NCBI RefSeq assembly: GCF_000001735.4
Contig: NC_003070.9
Coordinates: forward strand, 11,278,001 to 11,342,000
Reading direction: 5' to 3'
DNA: 64,000 nt
Origin: Arabidopsis thaliana
Lineage: Eukaryota; Streptophyta; Magnoliopsida; Brassicales; Brassicaceae
The position numbers and the translations under genes are program-made. Of this stretch, positions 23,700 to 35,375 are shown one piece after another (the first letter of the stretch is position 1; every line of letters begins with the position of its first letter). The notes beneath the pieces were generated by a model. It was not told where the DNA came from. It made no database searches and worked only from the letters and a program-made list of their open reading frames with translations.

Positions 23700-24261
23700 A
23701 CCCTTATTTATTATATACATGTGTTTTTCATATTTCACAGATTTATCAAATGCAAATACACACATATTCTATCAAATATCCAGAATGGGAAGTACTTCAA
23801 GACAATTATAAAATATGGGAAGTAGAATTTGAACAAGATAATTATATGATAAATTGGGAGGTTTGACGAGGGAATAATTAAAAACAAAATCTACTATAAT
23901 ATGTAGTTTTTACTTTTGAGAGCATAATTTGATAAATTAAATGAGTACTTTTAATATGAATGAAGAGATGAGAGCACAAATTTCCTCTATTCGAAATATT
24001 TAGTTGATAAACAATATGTAGTTTTAAGTTATAATTTCAGAAATGAGTACTTTTAATTGCTAATAAAGAAATAAGAGAACAAAATTACTCTTTATCACAA
24101 ATTAAGATATGAAATATAGAGTTGATAGTAAATTTAAAAATTTATTATTTTACTTGTAAAAATTAACCAACTACTGTCCACATAATTCATATATCATCGA
24201 AGAGCATCATCCACCACAAACAAAAATAATATATCATCTACGACTATGATACTTATCATCT
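23700..24261 (+). repeat. ECS1 downstream flank, copy A
   Basis: 23710-23890 matches 33930-34100, and 24040-24261 matches 34880-35106. The intact-gene copy has an extra block of about 760 bp (34105-34865) between these parts that copy A lacks, so one copy has gained or lost DNA. Copy A continues beyond the CACTA element at 32308-32405. Confidence 0.8.
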
Positions 24262-24781
24262 CACTACAACAAATATCTACATTATTAGCCAGTGAAAAGC
24301 GCTATAATATGTCATTAATAGCGTTTTCATAAACGCTGTCTTATGCCTTTGTTATTTTAGACATATACGATAGCGTCAGAATTGTATGATATGTTATAAT
24401 TTTCTACCATAGCTCTAATGAAATGCTTTATTAGCACATACCAATATTTTTGTTAAATTATTTAATAATCCATATTCTTCGCTATGTTAGGTGTTTTAAC
24501 CATAACATTACGAAAACGTTACATTACATTTGAAGTTTTTAGTAGCATGATTTGTAAATGCGATAATATATGTTTTTCATAACAATGATAACCTCTTATG
24601 ATCGAAGTAACCGAAACTTTTTAACAAAAGCATCATTCATTTGCAATAAAACATCCAATACACATAAGTTTAAATCCAGGATACAAAATACAATTCTCAA
24701 GCCATGTTCTACTTAACTACATTATCCAAAACGAATTACAAACTAGGAAACACAACAAAAGTCTCAAGAGTATAGTAAACC

Positions 24782-27209
24782 TCAAGACATGATAACCTTG
24801 TCCTCTGGCCATGCAATGGCTGTGCCAAGTGCATCTTCCATGATCTCGACTTCATCTGATGGCCTCCACACTGTTACATCGCTTACTTTCACAATATCGA
24901 CCCACACTTTAACTGCATTATCATCCAATGGAACAAAGTGAACCTTCTGTTTTGGATCGTTTGTTGCCCAACGTCTTTCAGCCATAACTCGTTTCTTTCC
25001 AGTAATATCCATCAACTTGCACTTCATATTTTTCTTAGAAATGCCTTGATTGAAACACTGCCATGTTCATAACATTAATAAACCAAAGACTGATCAGACA
25101 ATTTGACAGAAGCAATTTCAAGATACTAAGGAAACATTTACCTGAGATTTTTGTAGAGTTTTCTGTATTGGAGAGCTTGAACCATTTGCATTCTCCAAAG
25201 GAGTTTCAGATCCTGAAGCTGAAGACTTAGAACTTGTGGATTTAAAAGCTGCAGATTTAGAACATGCGGCTGTAGATTTTGCCCCTGCTGAAGATTTAGA
25301 AGCTAATCCTGAGTGCTGAAGAGATAACTTCTGATTACCACTAGCAGATGGGAGATTTTCAAATACCACTTTATGCACAGGCCATGATACAAAAGCCATC
25401 AAACAATCCTCAAGGTACATCATTTCCATTGTAGGCCTCCATACAAATGTTTCTCGCATTAGCACTTTATCCACAAAAACATTAACTGCGCTCGGTCCAA
25501 GAGGAAGTCCATTAACTAATGCATTTTTCTCTTGGGTCTGCCATCGACCCTCAGCAACAATGACTTCATCTGTTGACAAATCCAATAGCTTACATTTGTT
25601 CTGAGAATTTCCTCTAAGGCCCTGTCAAACACAATCAGTTAAAAAATCAAATAAGACTCTGTCTCTACTTGATAAAACATGAACTCATCAATAAGCTGAC
25701 TAAGAATGTGCTGAAATCTGCAGTTTACCAAAGGCGCAATGTCTCTGCTTCATTCTGGTAAGTTCATCTTGCAACTCATTGACCTTTTTCAATAAAAGAA
25801 CTTGCTTCTCTTCCATGTCAGTCATGCACTTTCTCTTGACTTGGAGGCAAGCTAGTTTTGTTTTACTCATGCCTCTACTCATTGCTCTCAGCCTTCCCGG
25901 ATTGTCTGGTCCTAAGAGTTGAGAGAGGTGATCTTCTTCTGGATTTGCTGACGTTGGTGGACCATCACTTCCAACCAGCTCAGCCGCCTTTCTCTACAGA
26001 ATATGAAATTTGTGTCATCTAATAATATTGGGAAAGGAAATCATTCACACTCTTGCAGTGATTACTTACAATCTGTTCAGCAGCATTAGTGTTCACCGGC
26101 GTACCATCCTTTTTGGTACGGGACTTTACCCAGAACTTTAGCCTTGTCACTTCTGATGGATCTCCACTTTCAAGTTTCTGTGTCAAAAGGAAAATATCAT
26201 TCAAAGTCTATGAGAATGCATTCTTACCGGAAGAGACAACATACATGTCAATTTACTAACCATGTCTTCTGCTAATCTCACCATTCCTTTACGACTTGTA
26301 GTATGAGGTATCTGATTCCTCCTCCTTTCTTTGTATTTATCACTCACAACCTACCAACTAAACATGTTAATAATTGACAAATAAAATTTTAAATGGTCAT
26401 AATTCCAACTCATTACCTTAAAGGCTGCGCTAGTTTTGATTTTAACAAATTTCCGCCATTCTATTGGGGAAATATTCATTGGTCTCAGATTCATCTTTTG
26501 CTGATTATTAGGAGCCAGATTAATATCCTTGACAGTCCGAGACTTGTATGACCTCCACAGACTGCCCATTTGCTTTAGAACAGCAACCCTTTGAAACTCT
26601 TCATCAAGCTCAAACCTTGCCTGCAATCATTTACCATCAGACAAAGTATGGAAATAAACCTTTACATAACTAATCAAAAAAAAGAAACTGAAAAGAAGAA
26701 TTTACCTGCATAGATTTCCAGGGAACAGTTTTCATATCCTGACTAACATCCTTCCAAGTTTCAATTGTGATAGGAACATGTTCACGTACCAATGTGCCTA
26801 CATATGATGCCAGCTTAACTGAACCTGGACCAACAGGATCTCTCATAATAGTGTACTCAACTCTTTCTCGAACAGTTGGATCCTTGGCGATGTTCTTCAT
26901 CTTTGTTGGTCCCCTTTGTCTCTTACGCTTAGCCTGAGGCTCAGTTCTTCCTGACAATTCAATCTCCCCTACCGCCTCTTCCTCATTCAGCCCATCCTTA
27001 TCAGTCACTAAAGGATTTTCCTTTTGTAAAAGATCCTCCTCAGCTTGTTGGTCTACTACAGGCTCAGTTTGAGGCTCAGTTTGCTTAGCCGAAGGCTCAG
27101 TTTGCTCAGCTGCTGTATCTTGGGGCTCAATGGTGCCTATATACTCTGGCTCATCATCTGCAACTTTCTTCTTTCTTTTCTGTCCACCTTTCTTCTTTGG
27201 TCTACCCAT
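24782..27209 (-). CDS. CACTA second protein (Ptta/En/Spm, TNP1-like)
   Basis: Multi-exon gene of the element. It starts MGRPKKKGGQKRKKK (a basic, nuclear-type N-terminus) and has a Glu-rich segment. The Transposase_24 (Ptta/En/Spm) region follows over 26626-26019 (RFELDEEFQRVAVLKQMGSLWRSYK, then KLESGDPSEVTRLKFW). A coiled coil is at 25882-25720. Two similar C-terminal domains follow, each with AEGRWQTQ/AERRWATN, VWRPT/VWRPS and AFVSWP/TAIAWP motifs (25585-25330 and 25027-24782). I saw no internal stop in these exons. In En/Spm systems the partner protein binds sub-terminal repeats and assists TNP2; the role of this one is inferred. Exact splice sites were not all verified. Confidence 0.65.
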
Positions 27210-27604
27210 TTCAGTTCACCTGCATTTCACAGAAAGAATTCCATGTCAGTCATACTTCAAAAAACAAAAATGACAACAAAAACTATCATGAGTAAACATA
27301 GAGCATGCAAGGCATAAAACAATAACACATAAAATGAATAAGAATCTACATTTGACACATAAATTCCTTCACAATCAGATCTAGCATATTCAGCTTCATC
27401 CATTTCAGCGTCCATGTCAATATCTGCTGGTAATGGACCAATCTCTGCGTTTCCTTCCTAAGCATCTTCTTTACTATATCTTCTAGATGAACCTTTCATA
27501 GCAACATACCAACTAGATGAATCATCTACCCTTGAATAGAAGACTTGCTTCGCCAGAGATGCTAATATAAATGGATCCTTTAAAAAGCTGACTTGACTGT
27601 GATT

Positions 27605-30600
27605 CTAGTTAACCAATGTGAACCCATCTTCTACCTTAACCCCATTACCTCTAACTGCCCATTGACACCGAAATATAGGAACATAGAACACATTGTAGTC
27701 CAACAATATGATGTCAGTTACTGTCCTATAGTACGATACCAAGTCAACAACCTGTGATGTATCTTTAGCACTAGATCTACATATAGTTGTTGCTTCATAA
27801 TAAACTCCACTATTCTGACTTTCCCTTTCAAGTGATCGTGTGTGAAACCGTTGTCCATTCACAATATAACCAGTATAGGACCTTGCACTACACCGTGGAC
27901 CATATGCAAGCCATTTAATTGTATCTTCATGTCCATTTGAAGAAAGAGGTATCTACCAAATGATAAACTAAAAGTCAGTCACTTATATTCTCATAAACCA
28001 TAAAATTCAGTTAGCAAAAGTATTTGCCTGTTCTTTTAACCAAGATGCAAAATTTTTGGCATGCATATTCAATAAGAATGATGCATCACGTTTACATCTT
28101 GGATTTGTGTCTTGGAGATATTGCAAGTGCATGCTGTTCACAGTTGAATACAGGAATTTGAAAAATCAGCTTGCTATATTCAGTTTCGTAAATGAACATT
28201 AGATAAATTTCTGAAAGCGATAGAACTTACTCCACATAAGGATCCAAGGCAGCCATATTTTGGATGACAGCAAGATGGGCTATGTTCTTATCTACTTCAG
28301 TGAGCATAAATGAAGTTCCTGCGGATATTGGACGCCCTTCTAGTATGGAGTTGTTCTCATACTCTGTATTCCTTTCTGGTTTCTCTTCTACACTTGTAGT
28401 CTTTTTCAGAAAATCACTACAGAACTGCATGCATTCTTCTGCGAGATAAGACTCAGCAATACAAACGTCTGGTTTTACGGAGTTTCGTACAAAATCTTTC
28501 AGAACTTTCATGTACCTACAAAGTGGCAATGAGAAACATTATTCTATGAAAACATACAATTTTCACAGAATAACAATTTTTAAAAAACTGAAACTTTACC
28601 TTTCGAATGGATACATCCATCTAAAATGGATTGGTCCTCCTAGTCGAGCCTCTCTTCCCAAATGTACAGTCAAGTGAACCATAATATTAAAGAAGGTGGG
28701 TGGAAAAAACCGTTCAAACATACAAAGAGTTTCCACAATTTCAGCTTCCATTACTGAAATCACCTCTATGTTAATAACTCTCTGACACAAGGGATTGAAA
28801 AATGAGCATAAGCGTATTATTGCTGTCCGAGGACCTTTTGGTAACAAACCCATTAGTGCAACAGAAAGAAACTACTGCATCAAGACGTGATAATCATGAG
28901 ATTTGAGTCCCATTATCTTACAATCTTCTACTGATACACACCTTCATATATTAGAACAATACCGATCAGGACCTTTAAACTCAAATAGATGCTTGCAGAA
29001 TGTTTTTTTCTCTGATTTGGACAAAGACCAAGGTGCTGCTGGAAGGTTTGTTCGTTTTCCTTGTGCGTTAGGATGCAAATCCTTCCTTACACCAAGATCT
29101 TGCAGATCTTTCCTAGAATTAAGCCCATCTTTAGATTTTCCACAATGTAACAAAGTAGATACAATGCTTGCACCCACATTTCGCTCTACATGCATTACAT
29201 CCAAGTTATGCCTTACCGGTAAATTCTAAACAATAGAAAAACAGTTCATAAGGATCACACCATAAACGTCACTTAAATGATCAATAGATAAATTAACGTT
29301 TACCTCCCAATAAGACAGCTTGAAAAAAATGGATCTCTTCTTCCATCTTGATAACTCATCTTCGTCTACTTCTACTTCCTCATCTTCTTCGGATTCACTA
29401 GATTCATTGTCACTATCAGTGACTGATTCAATGCAGTCATTCCTTTTTCTCTTCCTCCCAGATTCTTTAGCATTCCCGAAATCGTTTTTGAAGTTTTTCA
29501 GGTTATGTGAAACTTCACGACCTGTTAGAATTCTTGCCTTTCTCCCATGTTCTACCTTTCCGTCAAACCAAGCCTTCTTGTTTTTATAACTATGTGTTGG
29601 TGCCAACCCTTTTCTATGACACATAAACACATGCTTTCTGCTATATTTCAACCACATACTATCTGTGCCTTTTCCACATAGAGGACAGCCCATTTTACCT
29701 TTAACTTTGCATCCAGCAAGGTTTCCATAGGCGGGAAAGTCACTGATGGTCCAGAAAAGCATTGCCTTTAGAGTAAATGTAGTCTTACTGAAGGCGTCAT
29801 ATGTTAACTCACCCTTCTTCCACAGATGGTTAAGATCTTCAATAAAGGGTTCCAAGTACACATCAATACTATTTCCAGGTTGTTGTGGACCAGGAATAAG
29901 CAGGCTTAGCATTATGTTCTCATTCTTCATACATTGGTCAGGAGGCAAATTGTAGTTTACTAACAGAACAGGCCAGCAACTATACCTAGTATTCTTCATG
30001 TTGAATGGATTAAATCCATCTGTGGAAAGGCCAAGCCGCATGTTTCTTTCTTCAGCAGCAAATTCAGGATACTTGTCAATCATCTTATCCCATGTAACTG
30101 AATCTACAGGGTGACGATGTTTTCCATCAGTGCTTTTGTTACTATAATGCCACCTTAAGTCCTTGGCCATTTCCTTTGATCTGAACATTTTCTTAAACCG
30201 TGGAATTATCAAAAAGTATCGTAATACCTTCTGTGGGACTCCTTTCTTAGCTTCACCAGTTTGCATGTAATTCTTCCACCGTGACGCATTGCATTTAGGA
30301 CAATTTTCTAGATTCTTGTACCTCTTTCTAAATAGACAGCAGTCGTTTACACATGCATGAATCTTTTCATATCCCATATCAAAGCTCTTTAAAAATTTCT
30401 TGACTTCATACAATGATGTACGAAGCACATTGTCTGCGGGCAACATCTCTGGCAATGTTCCAAGCAGTTCATTGAAACTCTTATCAGACCAACCATTTTT
30501 GGTCTTAATCCTAAAAAGAGTCACTATAGCCGACAATTGTTGTGGTTTAAACAGCTAGGATATAGAGGTGTTTCAGCATCTGCTAACTTTGCCAGGAACT

Positions 30601-31060
30601 CATCTTCTCTTATGTCCTCACCCTCTGCAATCTCACCTAAGTCAGCATCAAAACACTAAGCTGCTTGGTATAGCTCCAAAATTTCAGCATTCCACCGACT
30701 GAAGTTGCTTTCACAGTCAACCACTGAGTCCACGTCCCCATGATGATACCAATCAGCTCTCAACTTGTAAGCCTCATCCATCCCCTTCTTACAAGATTAT
30801 CCACCACATCGCTGCCTGACTGTCGTTCCACACTACGACAGTCTTTGCAGGGACATATTATCATGTCAATGACTCCTAATGCAGCAGCCACATCGGTTAC
30901 AAATTTCTGAGCACCTTTCTCATATCCAGGATCAGCTCTTCAATAAATGAGTAAACAGGAAAAATAAAAAACCTCTTAAAGCAACCAAACCTAAACAGAA
31001 AACTAACCCATATTAATTATCTGCTTACCTGCATAGACGAACCCATGCCTTGTCCAACAT
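27605..31060 (-). pseudogene. TNP2-like CACTA transposase, broken
   Basis: Starts at 31060 with MLDKAWVRLCR and a donor at 31029. The transposase-associated domain resumes at 30937 (ADPGYEKGAQ, CPCKDC, VVDNLVRR). The main Transposase_21 (TNP2) region lies at 30536-29226 (ACVNDCCLFRK, CPKCNASRWK, LSTDGFNPF, FPAYGNLAG), followed by DUF4218 parts (28944-29204, 28596-28853: FNIMVHLTVHLGREA) and a DUF4216-like part (27605-27862). Damage: a frameshift after VVDNLVRRG, a TAG after LYQAA, another frame change before LSAIVTLF, a TGA after RYCSNI (28950 region) and a TAG in the HVLMQ-x-FLSVAL segment. No functional transposase is expected. Confidence 0.85.
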
Positions 31061-31707
31061 TATATGTTCTAAGCTTAATTAAAACCTTTGTAAGAGCAAT
31101 TCAAACCATAAGCAACATTAAACTATTGAAGACAGTAACTCAAATAGCATCACAGACAAGTGCTCTTGGACCAATATACCAACTTATCTCTTATCAAGTT
31201 CATCAAATTAAGAAATAAACAATGGCAAACACAATCGACAGTAGCTCTATCTCAGATTAAATCAAAGACACATGTTTTAGGACCAACAAATTACACTATC
31301 TCAGCCAATAAAACCAATCGACAACAATCACAGCAACTTAAGTAAAGAACAGAACAAAAGAATCACAGCAACTTAAGTTCATACAACTCATAAGTAAAGA
31401 ACAGAACAAAAGAATCACATGCACAAAATTTAGTTGAAAGGGACTAACCTGTCGTGTGAATAGAAGAAGAAAAGTTTCAGTTCCTCGACATTGCAATCAC
31501 CAACACTTGATAAAAAACGATAATCAGTATAAGTTGAAGCAAAAAGTTTAAGAACTCTAAATCAATCTACCCTAATTTCATTCAAATCACAAAGCCCTAA
31601 ATATTGAAAACAAATCGATGCATATAAACCCCAAAATCAAATCGTCACAAAGAACTAGGTCAAATTGAGAGTACAAAGGAAATTAGAGTAAGACATGCCT
31701 TGAATTT

Positions 31708-31782
31708 GAGCTCACTGGTGGCTGCGACAAGGTTAGAGCTCACTGGTGGCTGCGACAAGGTTAGAGCTCACTGGTGGCTGCA
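31708..31782. repeat. 28-bp tandem repeat, nearly three copies, CACTA 5' region
   Basis: GAGCTCACTGGTGGCTGCGA plus CAAGGTTA repeats at 31708, 31736 and 31764 (third copy diverging at CAAAAT). It lies between the TNP2 start and the element's right end, where En/Spm elements carry promoter and sub-terminal repeats. Confidence 0.8.
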
Positions 31783-32094
31783 AAATAGAAGTGGATTCGA
31801 TGAGATTAGGTCAAATTGCGAGTAAGATGGAAGCTGAAATGGATTAATAAGGAAGAAAGACAAGGTTGAAAGAGAGTAACCTTGAATTTGAGCTCAACGG
31901 TGGCTGAGCTGGAGAATGTGGCGGCGGAGAATCCGAATTTCTGGCCAGCGACAAGGTTGAATCGACTTTGGGTTGCAAATTGGAAGTGGATTCGATGGAA
32001 TTGGAAGTGGATTCGACAGATCTGAAACGTTTAGGCTGAAGACTGAAATTTTGGTCTTCTCGATTTTGTTAGATTTTCTCGAAGCTGCAGAGGG

Positions 32095-32155
32095 AAGTGA
32101 ATAATTTTGCCTAAGTGTTGGCGCTTAAGTGAATAATTTTGCCTAAGTGTTGGCG
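32095..32155. repeat. 32-bp tandem duplication near the CACTA right end
   Basis: AAGTGAATAATTTTGCCTAA followed by GTGTTGGCGCTT occurs twice in direct order with a period of 32. It is within 220 bp of the element terminus and may be part of the sub-terminal binding-site array. Confidence 0.75.
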
Positions 32156-32307
32156 GAATAAAGTATTTTAGATTGCTAGAGGATTTTTGGTCTTAACATT
32201 TATAAGGTGCTATTAAAAAGTAACCAAAAAATTAAACTCATCTTTTATAGCAGTTCAGGAAAATGAGCTATCCTCTACTGTTATCAATGATGACTTTTTT
32301 TGTAGTG

Positions 32308-32770
32308 TCTGTCAATTATAAACCGACATTTTCCAATAGACTCATCAAAAATACAACAAGATCATATCTTTGAAAACCATCTAGCGTACATCATATATTT
32401 TTGGCGATGATCTTGATGCAGTAGAACTCGCTAAATGATTCATAACCCGACCATCACTATTGTTGTCATCACTTTTTTTTGTTCAACGAGAGAGAAATCA
32501 CAATTTTTTAAAAAAGAAAAAAAAATTATTGAAGAAAAATCATATTCTATTTTTTTATTGTCAATAGAATTTTTATTGATAGGATTCAAGTAGGAATAGT
32601 TGGCAAGTACAAAAACACTTCTGGAGACATAAGCCAGCGAGTAAAGAAATGTAATCAATATAGTACTAGTACTGATCTCTTCCTAATGAAAGTAATCCAT
32701 AAAGACGTATTTGTATATGTGAATTAGATCAATGAATTTGAAATGAGTATAGTGGTTGAACTGAATTTTT
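32308..32770. other. ECS1 copy A flank, then spacer
   Basis: 32308-32405 is the continuation of the copy A downstream flank, matching 35104-35200. The rest up to 32770 is AT-rich with no gene; an open frame at 32440-32658 on the minus strand has no recognisable motif. Confidence 0.6.
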
Positions 32771-33299
32771 TCTTGGACTCACTTGAGAATGGGATATTCG
32801 TGTCTCAAAGCTCATACGCCAAGAGTCTTGTGACAAGGTTCAAAGTACATCCCAAGGTCTATCATTTTCCAAAACACCCAAGATCATTACGGTAGAACCG
32901 TTAAAAGATGATGAAGAAAAGATGATGAAGAAGATCAGAAACTTGATGAGAAATTGTTTCAGACAGTAACCCACAAACCAAAAAGCTGCCCCACCTAAAT
33001 AATGCAATGAAACCGGTAACAATCGTGTCCACAGAAATACACACCCACACACACAAATAATAAGTATTAGCTAGAATAATGCATGGGGGCAAAGACATTT
33101 CGCCAAAGACTACGAAATGATCCAAAACTTGAAGACCCTTAAGAGACTACTAAGTCGTCGATAGCTTCAACCTCTCTTTTCTTATCTCTCAAATATTTTA
33201 TTCTTATTCTCTACCATATATCTTCACCTCTCTATTCTATATAAATGCATAAACTTGAGTCACGCTGATAAGTAAATTAAGAAAGGAATATTCATTAAG
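32771..33299 (+). promoter_or_regulatory. ECS1 promoter and leader
   Basis: Duplicated almost unchanged at 22487-22991. TATATAAAT lies at 33238-33246, about 55-60 bases before the start codon, so transcription should begin near 33270. The high conservation between the two copies shows that the duplication included the whole proximal promoter. Confidence 0.7.
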
Positions 33300-33712
33300 A
33301 TGGCATCTTCTATAGTCTCTTCCATGTTTCTCTTTCTCCTTCTTCTTCTTGTATTTCCACATATAGATAATGTCCTTGGCGCACGAATGGAACTCCGTGA
33401 ACTTGGTGAGTATTTTTTATTTTGTCTCTAAATATTCGTAAGTTATTAATATTTTACTTTATCAGTTAGGTTTATTAGGGGTGTTGAGTTATATATGTAT
33501 GTGTAAACCGTTTAATTGGTACTGGTGCAGGAGAGATAAATTATGCTGATCCACTAGGTTTTACTCGGCCCATTGTCCCCATTCATGTTCCGGGTTTTCC
33601 GCCTCGGCGGCCAACTATTCCGCAGTTACCACCATATCGTCCCAGAAGGTGCCCTTTCTGTTATCCTCCTCCTCCCCCAAAGGCTTTCCCAAAAAACTCA
33701 CCAAGTCACTGA
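33300..33712 (+). CDS. ECS1 small proline-rich cell-wall protein (At1g31580)
   Basis: Two exons, 33300-33405 and 33531-33712, joined in frame (ELG|EIN), giving 95 residues. Signal peptide MASSIVSS plus a Leu-rich core ending near NVLGA (residue 28). The mature part is rich in Pro and Arg, ending with a CPFC pair, a Pro-5 run and a basic/Ser tail. From memory this is ECS1/CXC750, a cell-wall-associated protein whose locus has been linked to natural variation in response to Xanthomonas campestris; its biochemical function is not known. A tandem copy upstream keeps only the promoter and first codons. Confidence 0.93.
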
Positions 33713-35375
33713 TGTCACTATAGCTACGAAATTGCGTCAATAAATGTATGCACGTTAATTTGTTTCATTTGTGATGTGTGGGGCTCTTTATCTATTATAT
33801 GCATGTCACGTGTTTGTCATATTTGCAATGTATCATGTATGTGGCTCTTTATCTATTATATGCATGTGTTTGTCAATTGTCATATTTGCGATGTATCATG
33901 TATGATGTATGTGGGCTCTTTATTTATTATATGCATGTGTTTTTCATATTTGACAGATTTATCGAATGCAAATACACACATCTTCTATCAAATATCCAGA
34001 ATGGGAAGTACTCCAAGACAATTAAAAAAATGGGAAGTAGAATTTGAACAAGTTAAATTATATGATAAATTGGGAGGTTTGACGAGGGAATAATTAAAAA
34101 AAAAAATATATCGCCGAGAAACACTTTAAAAGGTAAACCTTACCCTGACTTGTTATTAACAAAAATGCTATGCTGACATGTCACGTTTAGAAAACTCCAT
34201 AACCCAATTAATTATTTGTTTTTTTCTTTACTAGAATATATACATCAATTTGTCTTTAATATAACTACCACATATTTAATTTTCACTCAACTAATTAAAC
34301 AAAATTACAATTTATCATCCCATTAACAAAATCGAACATCTAACATGAGTAATCTTAATAATCATTAACACAAAACTATTTAATAAATTTTACAATTTTG
34401 AACAATATATCAATCAAAATATCATATGACTACTTACAATATATGATAAGCATGTTTATATGTGTATGTATATATTGCAACATATACATCAATAATTTTT
34501 TTTTGGGTATACTTATTATGAACATCATACGTTATAATTAGTCATATTGATTAATATTATCTTTATTTTTTGTTGTATATAATGGATAAAGTTGTATATA
34601 TACAATTTGAAACAGATATCTTATTGCATCATTTCAAACATATTATAAATTTATGAAGTATTAATGATATAACATGTCTAACATAATCCTAAAAATTAAA
34701 ATTCATTATATATACAAGAAAAAAATTATATAAAACTAACAGTTTGAATTCTCCTCCGATTTTAGTCTTTGATCCAATTTTTTTAATATAGTTATAAAGA
34801 ATCTTAACAAACTGTCTAAATCAAAAGATTTTAAAAATATTAAATCACTTTTCTCAGGTTTAAATCACTTTTCTCAGGTTTAAGTACTTTTAATTGTTAA
34901 TAAAGAGATAAGAGGACAAAGTTATTCTTTATAACAAATTAAGATATGAAATATAGAGTTGATAGTAAATTTAAAAATTTATTATTTTACGTGTAAGAAT
35001 TAACCAACTACTGTCTACATAATTCATATATCATCGAAGAGCATCATCCACTACAAATAAAAACAATATATCATCTACGAGACTACGACTATGATACTTA
35101 TCATCTGTCAATTATATACCGACATTTTCCAATAGACTCATCAAAAATACAACAAGATAATATCTTTTAAAACCATCTAGCGTACATCAAGTATTTTTGG
35201 CGCGCGATGATCTTTCTTTCTATGATGCAATACAACTGTAACAATGTTTATCATCCAAATCTAGTTAAATAATTAAGAGTAAACAGCTACAAAAATGGCT
35301 CTTCTTTTTCTTCTCCATATGCATTTTGTCTATACCTAAAAATATTATTCATTTCATTTTTCTCCTCTTCTTCAG
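33713..35375. other. ECS1 downstream flank, copy B, with CACTA empty site
   Basis: 33780-33950 contains several near-repeats of a TTTATCTATTATATGCATGTG phrase of about 60-70 bp, where small open frames arise by chance. 33930-34100 and 34880-35190 are shared with copy A. TCATCTGTCA at 35101-35110 is the unoccupied version of the CACTA target. A 20-bp unit (TTTAAATCACTTTTCTCAGG) is doubled near 34840-34880. No gene. Confidence 0.65.

Larger units (their letters stand above)
24262..32307 (-). mobile_element. CACTA (En/Spm) transposon, 8,046 bp
   Basis: Left end CACTACAACAAATATC and right end reverse-complemented CACTACAAAAAAAGTC. It is flanked by the 3-bp target duplication TCT (24259-24261 and 32308-32310). 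The paralogous site 35101-35110 reads TCATCTGTCA without the insert, which proves the boundaries. It encodes a TNP2-like transposase and a second, TNP1/PTTA-type protein, both on the minus strand, so the promoter end is at 32307. Sub-terminal DNA near 24290-24360 contains repeated AGCG/AACGCT motifs of the kind expected for transposase binding. The transposase gene is broken, so this copy cannot move on its own. Confidence 0.93.

Noticed and set aside
29320..29589. Ser-rich plus-strand open frame
   Set aside because: Antisense shadow of the acidic SESEEDEEVEVDED stretch in the CACTA transposase.
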